From assembly GCA_002838815.1 (NCBI GenBank), contig LQGW01000037.1:52754-116753 (forward strand): a stretch of DNA of 64,000 nt, in the 5' to 3' direction. The DNA is from Clostridiaceae bacterium JG1575 (GTDB taxonomy: Bacteria > Bacillota > Clostridia > Clostridiales > Clostridiaceae). How positions within the stretch are numbered: the stretch's first letter is position 1; each line of letters opens with the position of its first letter. Shown one piece after another: positions 29,359 to 39,003 of the stretch. The notes under the pieces were generated by a model. It saw only the letters and a program-made list of their open reading frames with translations, was not told where the DNA came from and did no database searches. The translations under genes and the position numbers were made by a program.

Positions 29359-30978
29359 ATGTGGATTAAAGTCATACAGTTTTTCGGCAGCGCTGCATTA
29401 TTTCTTTTTGGCTTCAAGGTGCTTGGAGAGGGGCTGGAGAGCGTTGCCCGGGGGAACATCCGGCGCATCATGGGACGGCTGACGGCCCACCGCATAGGGG
29501 CGGTCCTTTTGGGGGTCCTAATGACCCTTTTGATGCAGTTTTCCGCCGCCACGGTGGTGCTCACCGTGGGCATGGTCAATTCGGGCATCGTCAACCTGGT
29601 TCAAGCGGCGGGCTTGATCCTAGGTGCGAATTTATCCACCCCCATCAAGGTGCACCTATTCGCCTGGGAATCTCATCTTTTGATGGCCCTAGCCTTCATC
29701 GCCGGGACCTGGCTCTATGTCTTTTCCAAGGAAAAGCGCAAGCGGGATGTGGCGTATATTCTCTTGGGCTTTGCCTTAATGATGACGGGCCTTGATTCCT
29801 TGCGCATGAGCGTCGCGGGACTGACCCAAGGGGGGATCTTGGAGGGTTTGTTGGCAGGCGCTGGGAAAAACTGGTTCGTAGGGCTTGGCCTTGGGACCGT
29901 CATCACCGTGCTTTTGCAGTCCTCCACCGCTACCATGGCCGTGCTGGTGACCGTTTCCTTACAAGGGGGTCTTTCGTTGGCCTTTGCCCTACCCATCATC
30001 GTCGGCGCCAACATCGGCACCACCTCCACAGCCCTGGTGTCCGCCATTGGAGCGCGCCGCGAAGCCAAGCGGGCGGCTCTTCTCCACCTCCTGTTCAACC
30101 TCTTGGCGGCCGCGGTCTTTTTGCCCCTTGGCCCTCTTTGGACCTCTTGGGCGTACCGTCTGTCCCCAGGGAGCCTCATCACCCAGCTGGCTAATTTGCA
30201 CTTGCTCTTCAACGTCGTCTTGGCCGTTATGGGCTTTTTGCTGACGCCCCTGCTGATCCGTTTGACCGACCGCTTGGTGCCGGGGCGACGGAAAACCGTC
30301 GAAATGACGACTTCACCCATTTTGGACCGTCGCATCATCACCTCCCCCAGCATTGCGCAAGAGCACTTGATGCAACAGACCCTGCGCATGGCCGATTATG
30401 CCAGAGATAATTTCCGTCTGGTCGTGGACGCTTTTTTGGAAGGGGATACCAGTTGCCGCGCAAAGGTGCAAAGCAATGAGGAGCTGATCAATTATTTAGA
30501 AGTGCAAATTACGAGCTTCTTGGTAAAGCTTTCCTCCAGCGAGCTCTCCGAGCGCGACCACGACCGCATCATGGAAACCCACCATATGATCTCTGAGCTT
30601 GAGAAGATTGGGGACCTCTCCATGGCGGTGCTGGAGCTTGCTCAGGAGCGGATCTTAAAAGACATCGCCGTGAGCGCTGAGGCGCAAGAGGAAATCCAAT
30701 CCCTCTACAGCTACGTGCTCTCTTCCCTAAATGTGGCCATCGACAGCTATCGCAACGCCGATAAAACGACGGCCAGCGGGATTTTTGATTGGGAGCGGCA
30801 CATCAATGCTATGGAAAAAGAATTCCGCGATCACCATATCCTGCGCTTGCATCGGGGGAAATGCACCCCCACGGCGGGCATCCTGTTCTTGGATTTTCTG
30901 GCAAACTTGGAGCGGGTCGGCAACCATACGTTCAATATGGCGCAAAGCGTCCTGCGTTATGCGCCGGAAAAACCTTGA
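29359..30978 (+). CDS. Na/Pi-cotransporter family protein with PhoU-like domain
   Basis: The start is the ATG at 29359 (MWIKVIQFFGSAALFLFGFK) with AAGGAG upstream; the longer in-frame ORF from 29254 begins with a basic, non-membrane stretch. It gives 539 residues. Two Na/Pi repeats carry the QSSTAT-type motif, one degenerate (LLMQFSAATVVLTVG) and one perfect (VLLQSSTATMAVLV). Residues from about 350 on form a helical PhoU-like cytoplasmic domain (SSSELSERDHDRIMETHHM). Phosphate uptake coupled to sodium is the family expectation. It lies between terminators. Confidence 0.88.
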   Translation: MWIKVIQFFGSAALFLFGFKVLGEGLESVARGNIRRIMGRLTAHRIGAVLLGVLMTLLMQFSAATVVLTVGMVNSGIVNLVQAAGLILGANLSTPIKVHLFAWESHLLMALAFIAGTWLYVFSKEKRKRDVAYILLGFALMMTGLDSLRMSVAGLTQGGILEGLLAGAGKNWFVGLGLGTVITVLLQSSTATMAVLVTVSLQGGLSLAFALPIIVGANIGTTSTALVSAIGARREAKRAALLHLLFNLLAAAVFLPLGPLWTSWAYRLSPGSLITQLANLHLLFNVVLAVMGFLLTPLLIRLTDRLVPGRRKTVEMTTSPILDRRIITSPSIAQEHLMQQTLRMADYARDNFRLVVDAFLEGDTSCRAKVQSNEELINYLEVQITSFLVKLSSSELSERDHDRIMETHHMISELEKIGDLSMAVLELAQERILKDIAVSAEAQEEIQSLYSYVLSSLNVAIDSYRNADKTTASGIFDWERHINAMEKEFRDHHILRLHRGKCTPTAGILFLDFLANLERVGNHTFNMAQSVLRYAPEKP

Positions 30979-31043
30979 GGGGCGCGAGTCATTTTTGCTC
31001 CCAATGGCCTGGCGGGCTTTTTAAAAGTTAATAATTTGTAAAC

Positions 31044-31080
31044 AAACAAAGGGAGAACGAGAAATCGGTCTCCCTTTGTT
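31044..31080 (+). terminator. Terminator after the Na/Pi gene
   Basis: AAACAAAGGGAGA pairs perfectly with TCTCCCTTTGTTT (13 bp). The flanks are only moderately T- or A-rich, so it may work in either direction. Confidence 0.65.
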
Positions 31081-31253
31081 TGGGTCAAAAATGCATGAAG
31101 AGAAAACGTTTCTTGCAAAAAACGCTGATATTGTTTGCAGATGAGCCCTTTTGACGCTCAAAGTGAAGAATCAAGTGACAACTTATTCACTTACCACTGT
31201 AATGGCACTTAATGGAGCAAAACAAGGGCTAAGAGTATAGGTTTACAAAGCTT
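31081..31253. other. AT-rich spacer upstream of the gntR-glutamate mutase island
   Basis: No gene is visible. The stretch is noticeably richer in A/T than its neighbours and ends in the operator-like palindrome before the GntR gene. Confidence 0.5.
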
Positions 31254-31268
31254 CAATGGTACCCATTG
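31254..31268 (+). promoter_or_regulatory. Operator-like palindrome upstream of the GntR gene
   Basis: CAATGG-TAC-CCATTG is a perfect 6-bp inverted repeat located 15 bases upstream of the -35 box. It is a candidate autoregulatory GntR site. Confidence 0.45.
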
Positions 31269-31283
31269 GCACCTAACCATGCG

Positions 31284-31311
31284 TTGTAATTTCAGGGGGG
31301 GTGGGTATAAT
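31284..31311 (+). promoter_or_regulatory. Promoter of the GntR gene and glutamate mutase island
   Basis: TTGTAA (31284-31289) and perfect TATAAT (31306-31311) with a 16-base spacer. The leader before the GntR start would be only about 15 bases. Confidence 0.65.
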
Positions 31312-31333
31312 GATACTGACTGGAGGGGATGGG

Positions 31334-32296
31334 ATGGAACTGGAATTGAATAAAGGCTCCGGGATTCCACTGTACAAGCAGGTGCGCAACGCCATCACGG
31401 AAAAAATTCGCCAAGGCGAACTGCCCGAGGGCTATCGCATGCCCACCGAGCGGGAACTGTCGGATCAGCTGAAAATCAGCCGCAACACCGTATCCTCGGC
31501 GTATCGAGACTTGGAGAAAGAAGGACTCATTTTATCCCATCAGGGAAAGGGCACCTTCGTCTCCATGGACTCCCGGGAGATTCTAGAAGATGAAGGCTAC
31601 GACCGGATTCTGCGCTTTGTGGATCTTGGCCTCGACGAGGCGCTGTCCACGGGCATGGAAGCCAAGGCGTTCTTAAAACTTGTGGAAAACCGGGTCAGCG
31701 AAAAAATCCATCGCTTGCGAAACGCCAGCGCCGTCTATGTGGAATGCAACACGGAGCAGGCAAGAAGCTTTGCCAAACAGTTGGCGGAAGGGACGAACCT
31801 CACCTGTGAGGCCCTGACGCTCCAGGATTTAGAGGAAATGTCCGACGAAACTCGTCTGACCCTCTACAACGCGCGGGTGGTGGTGTCCACCTTCAACCAT
31901 GTACCGGAGGTCATGGAGGCCATTCAAGGCTTTGGTAAGACGGTTTTGGGGGTTGCGATCCATCCGGATCTGCGCACCATGATCCGCATCGCCCGGTTGC
32001 CACTGTCCACGCGCTTCGCCTTTGTCTGCATTTCTTTAGAATTTCGGGAAAAGGTGCGGGATGCCTTGATGGGGGCGGGCCTGAGCGATCTGGACGTGAT
32101 TTATACCAATACGGCAAACGAGCAGGAGCTCCAAGAGCTGCTGTTCGCCCGGGACGTTATTTTGGTTTCGCCCGGCCGGTATCGGGACGTGGTCAAGGTT
32201 GCCAAGGATAAAGAGATCATTCCGCTTTTGTATAATCTGGACGACGGATCCTTGAAGACCTTAAAGCAGCGTCTTTTGGAATTAAACATCGTTTAA
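31334..32296 (+). CDS. GntR-family regulator, likely of glutamate fermentation
   Basis: The start is the ATG at 31334 (MELELNKGSGIPLYKQ) with GGAGGGG 5 bases upstream. It gives 320 residues. Residues about 5-75 are a GntR winged helix (IPLYKQVRNAITEKIRQGEL, then ISRNTVSSAYRDLEKEGLI). The C-terminal part of about 220 residues is not an obvious FCD, UTRA or aminotransferase domain; it has alternating helix/strand character with two possible alpha/beta lobes. The position at the head of the methylaspartate genes suggests a sensor of glutamate or a pathway intermediate, which is inference. Confidence 0.87.
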   Translation: MELELNKGSGIPLYKQVRNAITEKIRQGELPEGYRMPTERELSDQLKISRNTVSSAYRDLEKEGLILSHQGKGTFVSMDSREILEDEGYDRILRFVDLGLDEALSTGMEAKAFLKLVENRVSEKIHRLRNASAVYVECNTEQARSFAKQLAEGTNLTCEALTLQDLEEMSDETRLTLYNARVVVSTFNHVPEVMEAIQGFGKTVLGVAIHPDLRTMIRIARLPLSTRFAFVCISLEFREKVRDALMGAGLSDLDVIYTNTANEQELQELLFARDVILVSPGRYRDVVKVAKDKEIIPLLYNLDDGSLKTLKQRLLELNIV

Positions 32297-32300
32297 GCAA

Positions 32301-32322
32301 TAAAAAAAAGCCCGGCAGGGCT
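32301..32322 (-). terminator. Minus-strand terminator between the GntR gene and glmS
   Basis: AGCCC (32309-32313) pairs with GGGCT (32318-32322), and the A-run at 32301-32309 gives a U-run only on the minus strand. No minus-strand gene is known here, so it may block antisense transcription or act as a plus-strand mRNA stem. Confidence 0.4.
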
Positions 32323-32352
32323 CATCCGAATACACACATAGGAAGGGTTTAA

Positions 32353-32796
32353 ATGGAAAAGAAAAAATTGGTCATTGGGGTCATCGGCGCCGACTGTCAT
32401 GCCGTAGGGAACAAGATTTTGGAGTACACCTTTACCGAAGCTGGCTTTGACGTCATCAACGTGGGCGTGCTCTCCTCCCAGGAGGATTTCATCAACGCCG
32501 CCATTGAGACGGATGCCGATGCCATCATCGTCTCCTCGCTCTACGGGCACGGAGAGATCGACTGCCGAGGCATGCGCGATAAGTGCAATGAGGCCGGATT
32601 GAAGGACATCTTGCTGTATGTGGGCGGCAACATCGTGGTGGGAAAACAAAACTGGGAGGAAGTGCATGCTCGCTTTAAGGCCATGGGCTTTGACCGGGTC
32701 TATAAGCCGGGAACGCCCGTGGAGCAAGACATCGCAGATCTGCACGTGGATTTAAAGATGGATGCGATGTCAAAGAAGGTGGAGGCCCTGGCCTAG
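32353..32796 (+). CDS. glmS: Glutamate mutase, small cobalamin-binding subunit
   Basis: 147 residues, against about 137 in Clostridium cochlearium. It carries the B12-binding motif Asp-x-His-x2-Gly as DCHAVG (about residues 14-19), with later SSLYGHGE and the YVGGN-type loop. The adenosylcobalamin enzyme converts L-glutamate to (2S,3S)-3-methylaspartate with GlmE. This glmS is unrelated to the glucosamine-6-phosphate synthase of the same name. It is followed without a gap by glmL. Confidence 0.95.
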   Translation: MEKKKLVIGVIGADCHAVGNKILEYTFTEAGFDVINVGVLSSQEDFINAAIETDADAIIVSSLYGHGEIDCRGMRDKCNEAGLKDILLYVGGNIVVGKQNWEEVHARFKAMGFDRVYKPGTPVEQDIADLHVDLKMDAMSKKVEALA

Positions 32797-34212
32797 ATGA
32801 GCAAGATCCTTCTCATCGACTTCGGCTCCACGTACACCAAGCTCACAGCGGTGGATACGAGCACTGAGGAAATCACCGCTACGGCCAAGGCCATCACCAC
32901 CATTGAAACGTCCATCATGGATGGGTTTCAGGAGGCGATGCGTTCTATTGAAGCGCAAATGGGCGCTCCGCAGGAGTTTTCCAAAAAGCTGGCTTGCTCC
33001 TCCGCCGCGGGGGGACTAAAGATGGTGGCCATCGGCTTGGTGCCGGATCTTACGGCGGAGGCGGCCAAACGAGCTGCGCTAGGCGCCGGAGCTCGGGTCA
33101 TCGGGACCTACAGCTTCACCCTCTCCTCGGATGAGGTGGCGGCCATCCGCGAACAAAAGCCGGACATCATTCTTTTGGCGGGAGGAACGGATGGAGGCAA
33201 TTCGGAGACGATCCTCTATAACGCCAACGCCCTGGCCGAGGCTGCTTTAGGCAAGCCCATCATCGTCGCGGGCAACAAGAGCGCTCGGGACGAGATTCGC
33301 GCCCTCTTTGACGCGGCGGGCGTGGAATACTACATCACCGATAACGTCATGCCAAGGCTCAATGCCTTGGATGTGGATCCCGCCCGAGAGGTCATCCGTC
33401 AGGTGTTCATGAACCGCATCGTGGAAGCCAAGGGCATGGGCTCCGCCCAGGAATTTATCTCCGGCATCCTCATGCCGACGCCTCAGGCGGTGCTCAAAGC
33501 CGCCGAGGTGCTCTCCAAGGGCTCGGACAAGGAAGAGGGGCTTGGCGATCTTGTGGTGGTGGACATTGGCGGCGCCACCACGGATGTGCATTCCCTTTGC
33601 ACCGGCATGCCCACCAAGGCGGGCGTGATCTTTCGGGGGCTCGAAGAGCCCTTTGCCAAACGGACCGTGGAAGGGGATCTTGGCATGCGCTATTCCGCCT
33701 TGTCCCTGTTTGAAGCCTCCTCCACCAGAGAAATCAAAAAATACCTTATTCATAAAGATCAGGATATTGAAGGCGAAGCCCGCCGGCGGGCCCACAACAT
33801 CAAAATGGTGCCTCAAACGGAGCAAGAGAAGGATTTTGATAGCGCCATGGCCAAAGTGGCCACGGATCATTCCCTCAGCCGCCATGCCGGAAAGGTCGAG
33901 GCGGTGTATTCGCCCATGGGCATCATGTACAGCCAGGAGGGAAAAGACCTCATGGAGGTGCGCTGCGTGATTGGAACGGGCGGCGTACTCATTCACAGCG
34001 AGGACCCAGCCAGCATTTTAAAGGCCGGCTGTTACCGCACGGATGAAATCAACGCGCTCAAACCGGCGCATCCCACGTTTTATTTGGACCACACCTATAT
34101 TTTATCCGCCATGGGTCTTTTGGCCCAAGAGGACGAGGATTTGGCGGTTCGCCTGATGAAAAAGTACCTGGTGGAGCTGCCCGAGGCAGCGCAAGCGGCA
34201 GAGCAATCCTAA
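32797..34212 (+). CDS. glmL: Glutamate mutase-associated protein GlmL (MutL)
   Basis: 471 residues starting [20 protein letters not shown], the phosphate-binding motif of the actin-like ATPase fold. It has a second motif in [14 protein letters not shown]. GlmL proteins sit between the two mutase subunits in glutamate fermenters and are thought to act as reactivating chaperones, replacing damaged cobalamin. The start abuts the glmS stop. Confidence 0.93.
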   Translation: MSKILLIDFGSTYTKLTAVDTSTEEITATAKAITTIETSIMDGFQEAMRSIEAQMGAPQEFSKKLACSSAAGGLKMVAIGLVPDLTAEAAKRAALGAGARVIGTYSFTLSSDEVAAIREQKPDIILLAGGTDGGNSETILYNANALAEAALGKPIIVAGNKSARDEIRALFDAAGVEYYITDNVMPRLNALDVDPAREVIRQVFMNRIVEAKGMGSAQEFISGILMPTPQAVLKAAEVLSKGSDKEEGLGDLVVVDIGGATTDVHSLCTGMPTKAGVIFRGLEEPFAKRTVEGDLGMRYSALSLFEASSTREIKKYLIHKDQDIEGEARRRAHNIKMVPQTEQEKDFDSAMAKVATDHSLSRHAGKVEAVYSPMGIMYSQEGKDLMEVRCVIGTGGVLIHSEDPASILKAGCYRTDEINALKPAHPTFYLDHTYILSAMGLLAQEDEDLAVRLMKKYLVELPEAAQAAEQS

Positions 34213-34237
34213 AGCATTAATCATAAAGGGGATCATG

Positions 34238-35722
34238 ATGAAAGATTTACGGAACAAAAAGTGGACGGAAGAAGAGTTTTTTGAGATCCGCAAGGAGGTC
34301 CTGCAGCAGTGGCCCACGGGTAAGGATGTGGATCTGCAAGACGCCCTGGATTATTTAAAAGCAGTCCCCGACCACAAAAACTTTGCCAAAAAGCTGCGCT
34401 GGGCGAAGGAAAACCGCATTACTCTGGCCCAGCCCCGCGCGGGGGTGGCCCTGATCAGCGAGCACATCACCCTGCTTCGCTACCTGCAAGACGAGGGAGG
34501 AGCGGATCTATTGCCCTCCACCATCGACTCCTACACGCGGCAAAACCGTTATGCGGAGTGTCAGGTCGGTATCGATGAGTCCTTGAAGGCCGGCCGCAGC
34601 CTCTTAAACGGCTACCCCGGCGTCAATCACGGCGTCCCGGGCTGCCGGGACGTCTTTGAAGCGGTGGATCTCCCGCTGCAGGCCCGTCACGGGACCCCGG
34701 ACGGACGGCTTTTGGCAGAGATCATTCATGCCTCAGGCTGGACCTCCAATGAAGGCGGCGGCATTTCCTACAACATCCCGTACGCCAAGTCGGTGCCCAT
34801 GGATCAGACCGTGCGCGATTGGCAATATTGCGATCGCCTGGTGGGTTTTTATGAAGAGAACGGCGTCCACATCAATCGAGAGCCCTTTGGTCCGTTGACG
34901 GGCACCCTCGTACCGCCCTCCACCAGCAACTCCGTCGCCATTGTGGAAGCGCTTTTGGCCGCCGAGCAGGGCGTGAAAAACATCACCGTGGGCTACGGCC
35001 AGTGCGGCAATGTGGTTCAGGACGTGGCGGCGATCCGCGCCTTGGAAGAGCAGTGCCGGGAATACCTCGACCGCTACGGCTATGAGGACGTCTACGTCAC
35101 CACCGTCTTCCACCAATGGATGGGGGGCTTTCCGGAAGATGAAAGCCGGGCCTTTGGCCTGATTTCCCTTGGGGCCATGACCGCCGCCTTATCGGGAGCG
35201 ACCAAGGTCATCGTTAAGACGCCCCATGAGGCCATTGGGGTGCCCACGAAGGAAGCCAACGCTCAGGGAATCAAGGACACCAAGATGGTGCTGAATCTCT
35301 TACAGGGCCAGCGCTTGCCCTCTTCCCTGGAGCTGAAAAATGAAATTGAGCTCATCAAAGCCGAAGTTCAATGCATCGTGGACGCGCTCTACAAGGTGGG
35401 TCACGGCGATTTGGCCGTGGGCACCGTCAAGGGATTTGAAATGGGCATCATGGACATTCCCTTTGCCCCGTCGAAATACAATCTCGGGAAGATGATGCCC
35501 GCCCGGGACAATTCCGGCGCCATCCGCTACCTGATGTTCGGCAACATTCCCTTCACCGAAGAGATCAAGGACATCAATCGGAAAAAGCTTGAGGAACGCT
35601 CCAGCTTTGAAAAACGCAAGATCGGCTTCCAGATGACCGTGGATGATATTTATGCGGTGGGTAGAGGCCGCCTCATCGGCCGCCCCGAAGTCAAAAAAGA
35701 GAATACCTACAAACCCGAATAA
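34238..35722 (+). CDS. glmE: Glutamate mutase, large catalytic subunit
   Basis: About 494 residues; either of two adjacent ATGs (34235 or 34238) may be used, and the second has better spacing to AAAGGGG. It carries [23 protein letters not shown] and the long TIM-barrel blocks of the epsilon subunit ([16 protein letters not shown] and [17 protein letters not shown]). It binds glutamate and generates the substrate radical with GlmS-bound coenzyme B12. A hairpin with T-run lies 50 bases after the stop. Confidence 0.95.
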   Translation: MKDLRNKKWTEEEFFEIRKEVLQQWPTGKDVDLQDALDYLKAVPDHKNFAKKLRWAKENRITLAQPRAGVALISEHITLLRYLQDEGGADLLPSTIDSYTRQNRYAECQVGIDESLKAGRSLLNGYPGVNHGVPGCRDVFEAVDLPLQARHGTPDGRLLAEIIHASGWTSNEGGGISYNIPYAKSVPMDQTVRDWQYCDRLVGFYEENGVHINREPFGPLTGTLVPPSTSNSVAIVEALLAAEQGVKNITVGYGQCGNVVQDVAAIRALEEQCREYLDRYGYEDVYVTTVFHQWMGGFPEDESRAFGLISLGAMTAALSGATKVIVKTPHEAIGVPTKEANAQGIKDTKMVLNLLQGQRLPSSLELKNEIELIKAEVQCIVDALYKVGHGDLAVGTVKGFEMGIMDIPFAPSKYNLGKMMPARDNSGAIRYLMFGNIPFTEEIKDINRKKLEERSSFEKRKIGFQMTVDDIYAVGRGRLIGRPEVKKENTYKPE

Positions 35723-35771
35723 ATCCCAAGCGTTTATCCTATGGACGGCCCAATGTCAAAACTAGGAACAT

Positions 35772-35797
35772 ACCGCCCCCTTTTTGGGCGGTTTTGT
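35772..35797 (+). terminator. Internal terminator or attenuator between glmE and mal
   Basis: ACCGCCC (35772-35778) pairs with GGGCGGT (35785-35791), followed by TTTTGT. It would reduce or end read-through from the mutase genes into mal and the lyase genes. Confidence 0.7.
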
Positions 35798-35864
35798 CTG
35801 TCAAAAAGCGGCGGGCCTTCCGTTTCCATCAATTATCGGCCCTCAGGGCTCAGAAGGAGTAAGT

Positions 35865-37109
35865 ATGAAGATCATCGACGTTGTTTTATCGGAAGGAACC
35901 ACCGGCTTTTACTTTGACGACCAGCGCGCCATCAAGCAGGGCGCCGGCCATGACGGCTTCTTCTACGAAGGCGAAGCCCAGACTCCGGGCTTTCGCGCCG
36001 TGCGGCAAAAGGGAGAATCCATCTCCGTGATGCTGATTTTGGAGGACGGACAGGTGGCCCACGGCGACTGCGCCGCCGTTCAGTATTCGGGCGCCGGCGG
36101 ACGAGATCCTCTGTTCCTCGCCCAGGACTTTATCCCTGTTATTCAACAAGAAATCGCCCCCAAGCTCATCGGACGCGATGTGGACGCCTTCCGTCCCCTG
36201 GCGGAAGAACTGGAGGCTATGCAGCATGAGGGTCGTAAGTTCCACACCGCCATTCGCTATGGCGTCAGCCAAGCGCTGTTGGATGCGGCCGCGAAGGCTC
36301 GACACATCACCATGGCGGAAGTGGTGCAAGAAGAATATCAGACCGGGGGATCGCTCAGCCGGATTCCTATTTTCACCCAATCGGGAGACGACCGCTACAA
36401 CAACGTGGATAAGATGATCATCAAGGGGGCGGACGTCCTGCCCCACGCCCTCATCAACAACGTCAAGGAAAAGCTGGGCGAAGACGGGGGGATATTGAAG
36501 GACTATGTGGTGTGGCTGCGCGAGCGCATTTCCTCCATGCGTCAAAGAGAAGACTATCAACCGATTCTGCACATTGACGTTTATGGCACCATCGGATCCG
36601 CGTTCCAAAACGACATGGAGCAAGTGGCCGAATACATCATGGAGCTGGGCGAATTGGCCAAACCCTTCCACCTGCGCATTGAAGGACCTGTGGATGTGGA
36701 GGAGCGGGAAGCTCAGATCCAGGCGCTGGCCAAGATTACGGAGCTTTTGGAGCAAAAAGGCTCCACGGTGGAAATCGTCGCCGATGAGTGGTGCAACACC
36801 TATGAAGACGTTGTGGCCTTTGCCGATGCCGATGCAGGACACATGCTTCAGGTGAAGACTCCGGATTTGGGCGGCGTGAACAACACCATCGAAGCGCTGC
36901 TGTACTGCAAAAAGATGGGTAAAGGGGCATACTGCGGCGGAACCTGCAATGAAACCAATCGTTCGGCGGAGGTTTTGACCAACATCGCCATGGCCTGCGG
37001 GGCCACTCAGTGTCTGGCCAAGCCGGGCATGGGCGTGGACGAAGGCTACATGATCGTCAACAACGAACAAAACCGCGTGCTGGCATTGGCCGCTCGCCGG
37101 GGGAAATAA
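35865..37109 (+). CDS. mal: Methylaspartate ammonia-lyase
   Basis: The start is the ATG at 35865 (MKIIDVVLSEGTTGFYFDDQ) with AAGGAG 6 bases upstream; the longer ORF from 35784 crosses the terminator. It gives 414 residues against 413 in Clostridium tetanomorphum. It is an enolase-superfamily enzyme that removes ammonia from 3-methylaspartate to give mesaconate. The VKTPDLGG segment carries the catalytic lysine (Lys331 in characterised enzymes), and AYCGGTCNETNRSAE is the conserved cysteine-containing loop. Metal ligands are in HIDVYGT, RIEGPVD and VADEW. Confidence 0.96.
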   Translation: MKIIDVVLSEGTTGFYFDDQRAIKQGAGHDGFFYEGEAQTPGFRAVRQKGESISVMLILEDGQVAHGDCAAVQYSGAGGRDPLFLAQDFIPVIQQEIAPKLIGRDVDAFRPLAEELEAMQHEGRKFHTAIRYGVSQALLDAAAKARHITMAEVVQEEYQTGGSLSRIPIFTQSGDDRYNNVDKMIIKGADVLPHALINNVKEKLGEDGGILKDYVVWLRERISSMRQREDYQPILHIDVYGTIGSAFQNDMEQVAEYIMELGELAKPFHLRIEGPVDVEEREAQIQALAKITELLEQKGSTVEIVADEWCNTYEDVVAFADADAGHMLQVKTPDLGGVNNTIEALLYCKKMGKGAYCGGTCNETNRSAEVLTNIAMACGATQCLAKPGMGVDEGYMIVNNEQNRVLALAARRGK

Positions 37110-37145
37110 CGAGGGCCCCTCGCGGAACGAAAGGACAGGCTGAAG

Positions 37146-37163
37146 AAGGGATTCTCCCTTTTT
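37146..37163 (+). terminator. Weak terminator after mal
   Basis: AAGGGA (37146-37151) pairs with TCCCTT (37155-37160) around TTC, followed by TTT. The stem is short. A TATACT at 37218-37223 could be a -10 box for the next genes. Confidence 0.4.
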
Positions 37164-37288
37164 CCCTGTTCTTTTTCTTGGGGTGGACGTTTTGCCAAGC
37201 GACCCTAAGAATTGGTGTATACTAAAAAAAGAAGCCGGGATTCCCCGGACCATCAAGGGGTTTCCCGAAGCGGGGAAAGGAGAAACCA

Positions 37289-38140
37289 ATGTCAGCGATT
37301 CGAGAAATAAAGGCTCAGGCCATTACGGACGCCGTCCGGCGTCTGGCCATGGAGGCCAACGTCTATTTGCCTGAGGACGTCAAGGGACGACTGGCCGACG
37401 CACAGAAAAAGGAACAGTGGATTTTAGCCTCCGATACCTTAGGGCGTATCTTAAGCAATGCGGAGTTGGCCGCCCAAGAGCAGTTGCCCATGTGCCAAGA
37501 TACCGGCATGGCGGTGGTTTTTGTGGAGCTGGGTCAAGAGGTGCATGTTTCGGGGGCGTCCTTGGAGGAGGCCATCAACGAGGGCGTGCGCCGAGGCTAT
37601 GCCGACGGATACCTGAGAAAATCGGTGGTGCAAGATCCCCTGCGGCGGGTCAACACCAAGGACAATACCCCTGCGGTCATCAACGTACGTCTGGTGCCGG
37701 GGGATCGCCTGCGCCTGATGGTGGCGCCCAAGGGGTTTGGTTCGGAGAATATGAGTCAGCTAAAGATGCTCAAGCCTTCGGACGGCCGAGCCGGAGTGAA
37801 GGAATTCATCCTTAAGGTATGCAAGGAAGCGGGCCCCAATGCCTGTCCCCCCATCGTCGTCGGAGTAGGGCTTGGCGGAACGTTTGACAAAGCCGCTTCC
37901 CTGGCCAAGCACGCGCTGATGCGGCCCTTGGATCAGCCCAACGCAGATCCTTATTACGCCGACTTTGAAGCGGAGCTATTGGCGGAAATCAACCGCCTGG
38001 GCATCGGGCCCCAGGGCTATGGCGGCGCCACCACGGCCATTGCCGTAGCCATTGAGACGTATCCCACGCACATTGCAGGGCTTCCCGTGGCCGTAAACAT
38101 CAACTGTCATGCCACGCGCCACCGCGACGTCATCTTATAG
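37289..38140 (+). CDS. Class I hydratase alpha subunit (probably mesaconase)
   Basis: 283 residues of the fumarase/tartrate-dehydratase alpha family. Three cysteines suited to a [4Fe-4S] cluster are present: Cys in LPMCQDTGM, Cys in PNACPPIVVG and Cys in NINCHATRH. By context (after mal, before the citramalate lyase genes) it should hydrate mesaconate to (S)-citramalate. A true fumarase or tartrate dehydratase is the alternative and cannot be excluded by sequence. GGAAAGGAG precedes the ATG, and the beta subunit follows after 13 bases. Confidence 0.88.
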   Translation: MSAIREIKAQAITDAVRRLAMEANVYLPEDVKGRLADAQKKEQWILASDTLGRILSNAELAAQEQLPMCQDTGMAVVFVELGQEVHVSGASLEEAINEGVRRGYADGYLRKSVVQDPLRRVNTKDNTPAVINVRLVPGDRLRLMVAPKGFGSENMSQLKMLKPSDGRAGVKEFILKVCKEAGPNACPPIVVGVGLGGTFDKAASLAKHALMRPLDQPNADPYYADFEAELLAEINRLGIGPQGYGGATTAIAVAIETYPTHIAGLPVAVNINCHATRHRDVIL

Positions 38141-38153
38141 GAGGGAGGTTCAG

Positions 38154-38753
38154 ATGGAGGAACAAAAAACAGCGCAGGACAACGTACGTCGCTTGACGAC
38201 GCCTTTGACCCAGGAGGTCATTGAGACCCTTCACGCAGGCGATGTGGTGCTTTTATCCGGCGTCATCTATACGGGCCGGGACGCCGCGCATCTTCGGATG
38301 GTGGAGAGCTTGCGGGCGAATGAGCCCCTGCCCTTTGATCCCCAAGGCCAAGTCATTTACTATGTGGGTCCAACGCCGGAGAAGCCCGGGCAGATCTTTG
38401 GCTCGGCCGGCCCCACGACGAGCTACCGCATGGACGCCTACGCGCCGACGCTCTTGGATCTTGGCCTTAAGGGCATGATCGGCAAGGGCATCCGCTCAAA
38501 GGAAGTCACAGAATCCATAGTCCGCAACGGCGCGGTGTATTTCGGCGCCATCGGTGGGCTGGGCGCCATCATCGGAAAATCCGTGCGAAAATCCGAAATC
38601 ATTGCCTATGAGGATCTGGGACCTGAGGCGGTGCGACGCTTGGAAGTCGTAGATCTGCCCGTGACGGTCCTGACCGACTGCCGCGGCAACGATCTCTATG
38701 CGAAGGGGCAAGAAAGCTACTTGAAATGGAGGAACGAACATGAAGCTCAATAA
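38154..38753 (+). CDS. Class I hydratase beta subunit (probably mesaconase)
   Basis: The start is the ATG at 38154 (MEEQKTAQDNVRR) with AGGAGGGAGG upstream; an ORF start at 38109 lies inside the alpha gene. It gives 199 residues. Family blocks are LSGVIYTGRDAAH, GPTTSYRMD and AVYFGAIGGLGAI. It forms the second half of the split class I hydratase. It overlaps citD by 14 bases. Confidence 0.88.
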   Translation: MEEQKTAQDNVRRLTTPLTQEVIETLHAGDVVLLSGVIYTGRDAAHLRMVESLRANEPLPFDPQGQVIYYVGPTPEKPGQIFGSAGPTTSYRMDAYAPTLLDLGLKGMIGKGIRSKEVTESIVRNGAVYFGAIGGLGAIIGKSVRKSEIIAYEDLGPEAVRRLEVVDLPVTVLTDCRGNDLYAKGQESYLKWRNEHEAQ

Positions 38754-39003
38754 ACCCGCTCAAGCGGGATCCTTGGAATCCAATGACATTCTCATCTCCT
38801 TGTTTCCCAGCGAGGAATTGACCATCGAATTGACTTCCCCGGTTAAGGAACAGTTTGGGGAGGCCATGGAGGCCGTCATTCGGGATACCCTGAAGGAATT
38901 GGACGTGCCCTTGGTGCGCGTCGTTGCCCAAGATAAGGGGGCATTGGATTTTGCCATTCGAGCTCGGGTCAAGACCGCGGTTTCAAGGGGGATGGACGCA
39001 TGA
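38740..39003 (+). CDS. citD: Citrate/citramalate lyase acyl carrier protein (gamma)
   Basis: 87 residues. Ser14 in SLESNDI is the expected attachment site for the phosphoribosyl-dephospho-CoA group. The C-terminal ALDFAIRARVKTA is typical. The stop overlaps the citE start (ATGA). Citramalate lyase is inferred from the pathway context. Confidence 0.92.
   Translation: MKLNKPAQAGSLESNDILISLFPSEELTIELTSPVKEQFGEAMEAVIRDTLKELDVPLVRVVAQDKGALDFAIRARVKTAVSRGMDA

Noticed and set aside
35886-37289. 467-codon ORF on the minus strand
   Set aside because: It is fully antisense to methylaspartate ammonia-lyase, has no ribosome-binding site and no family resemblance; it arises from GC-rich codon usage.
37289-38753. 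Housekeeping fumarase
   Set aside because: Sequence allows it, but the position between mal and citDEF makes mesaconase the better reading; this is left as an inference.
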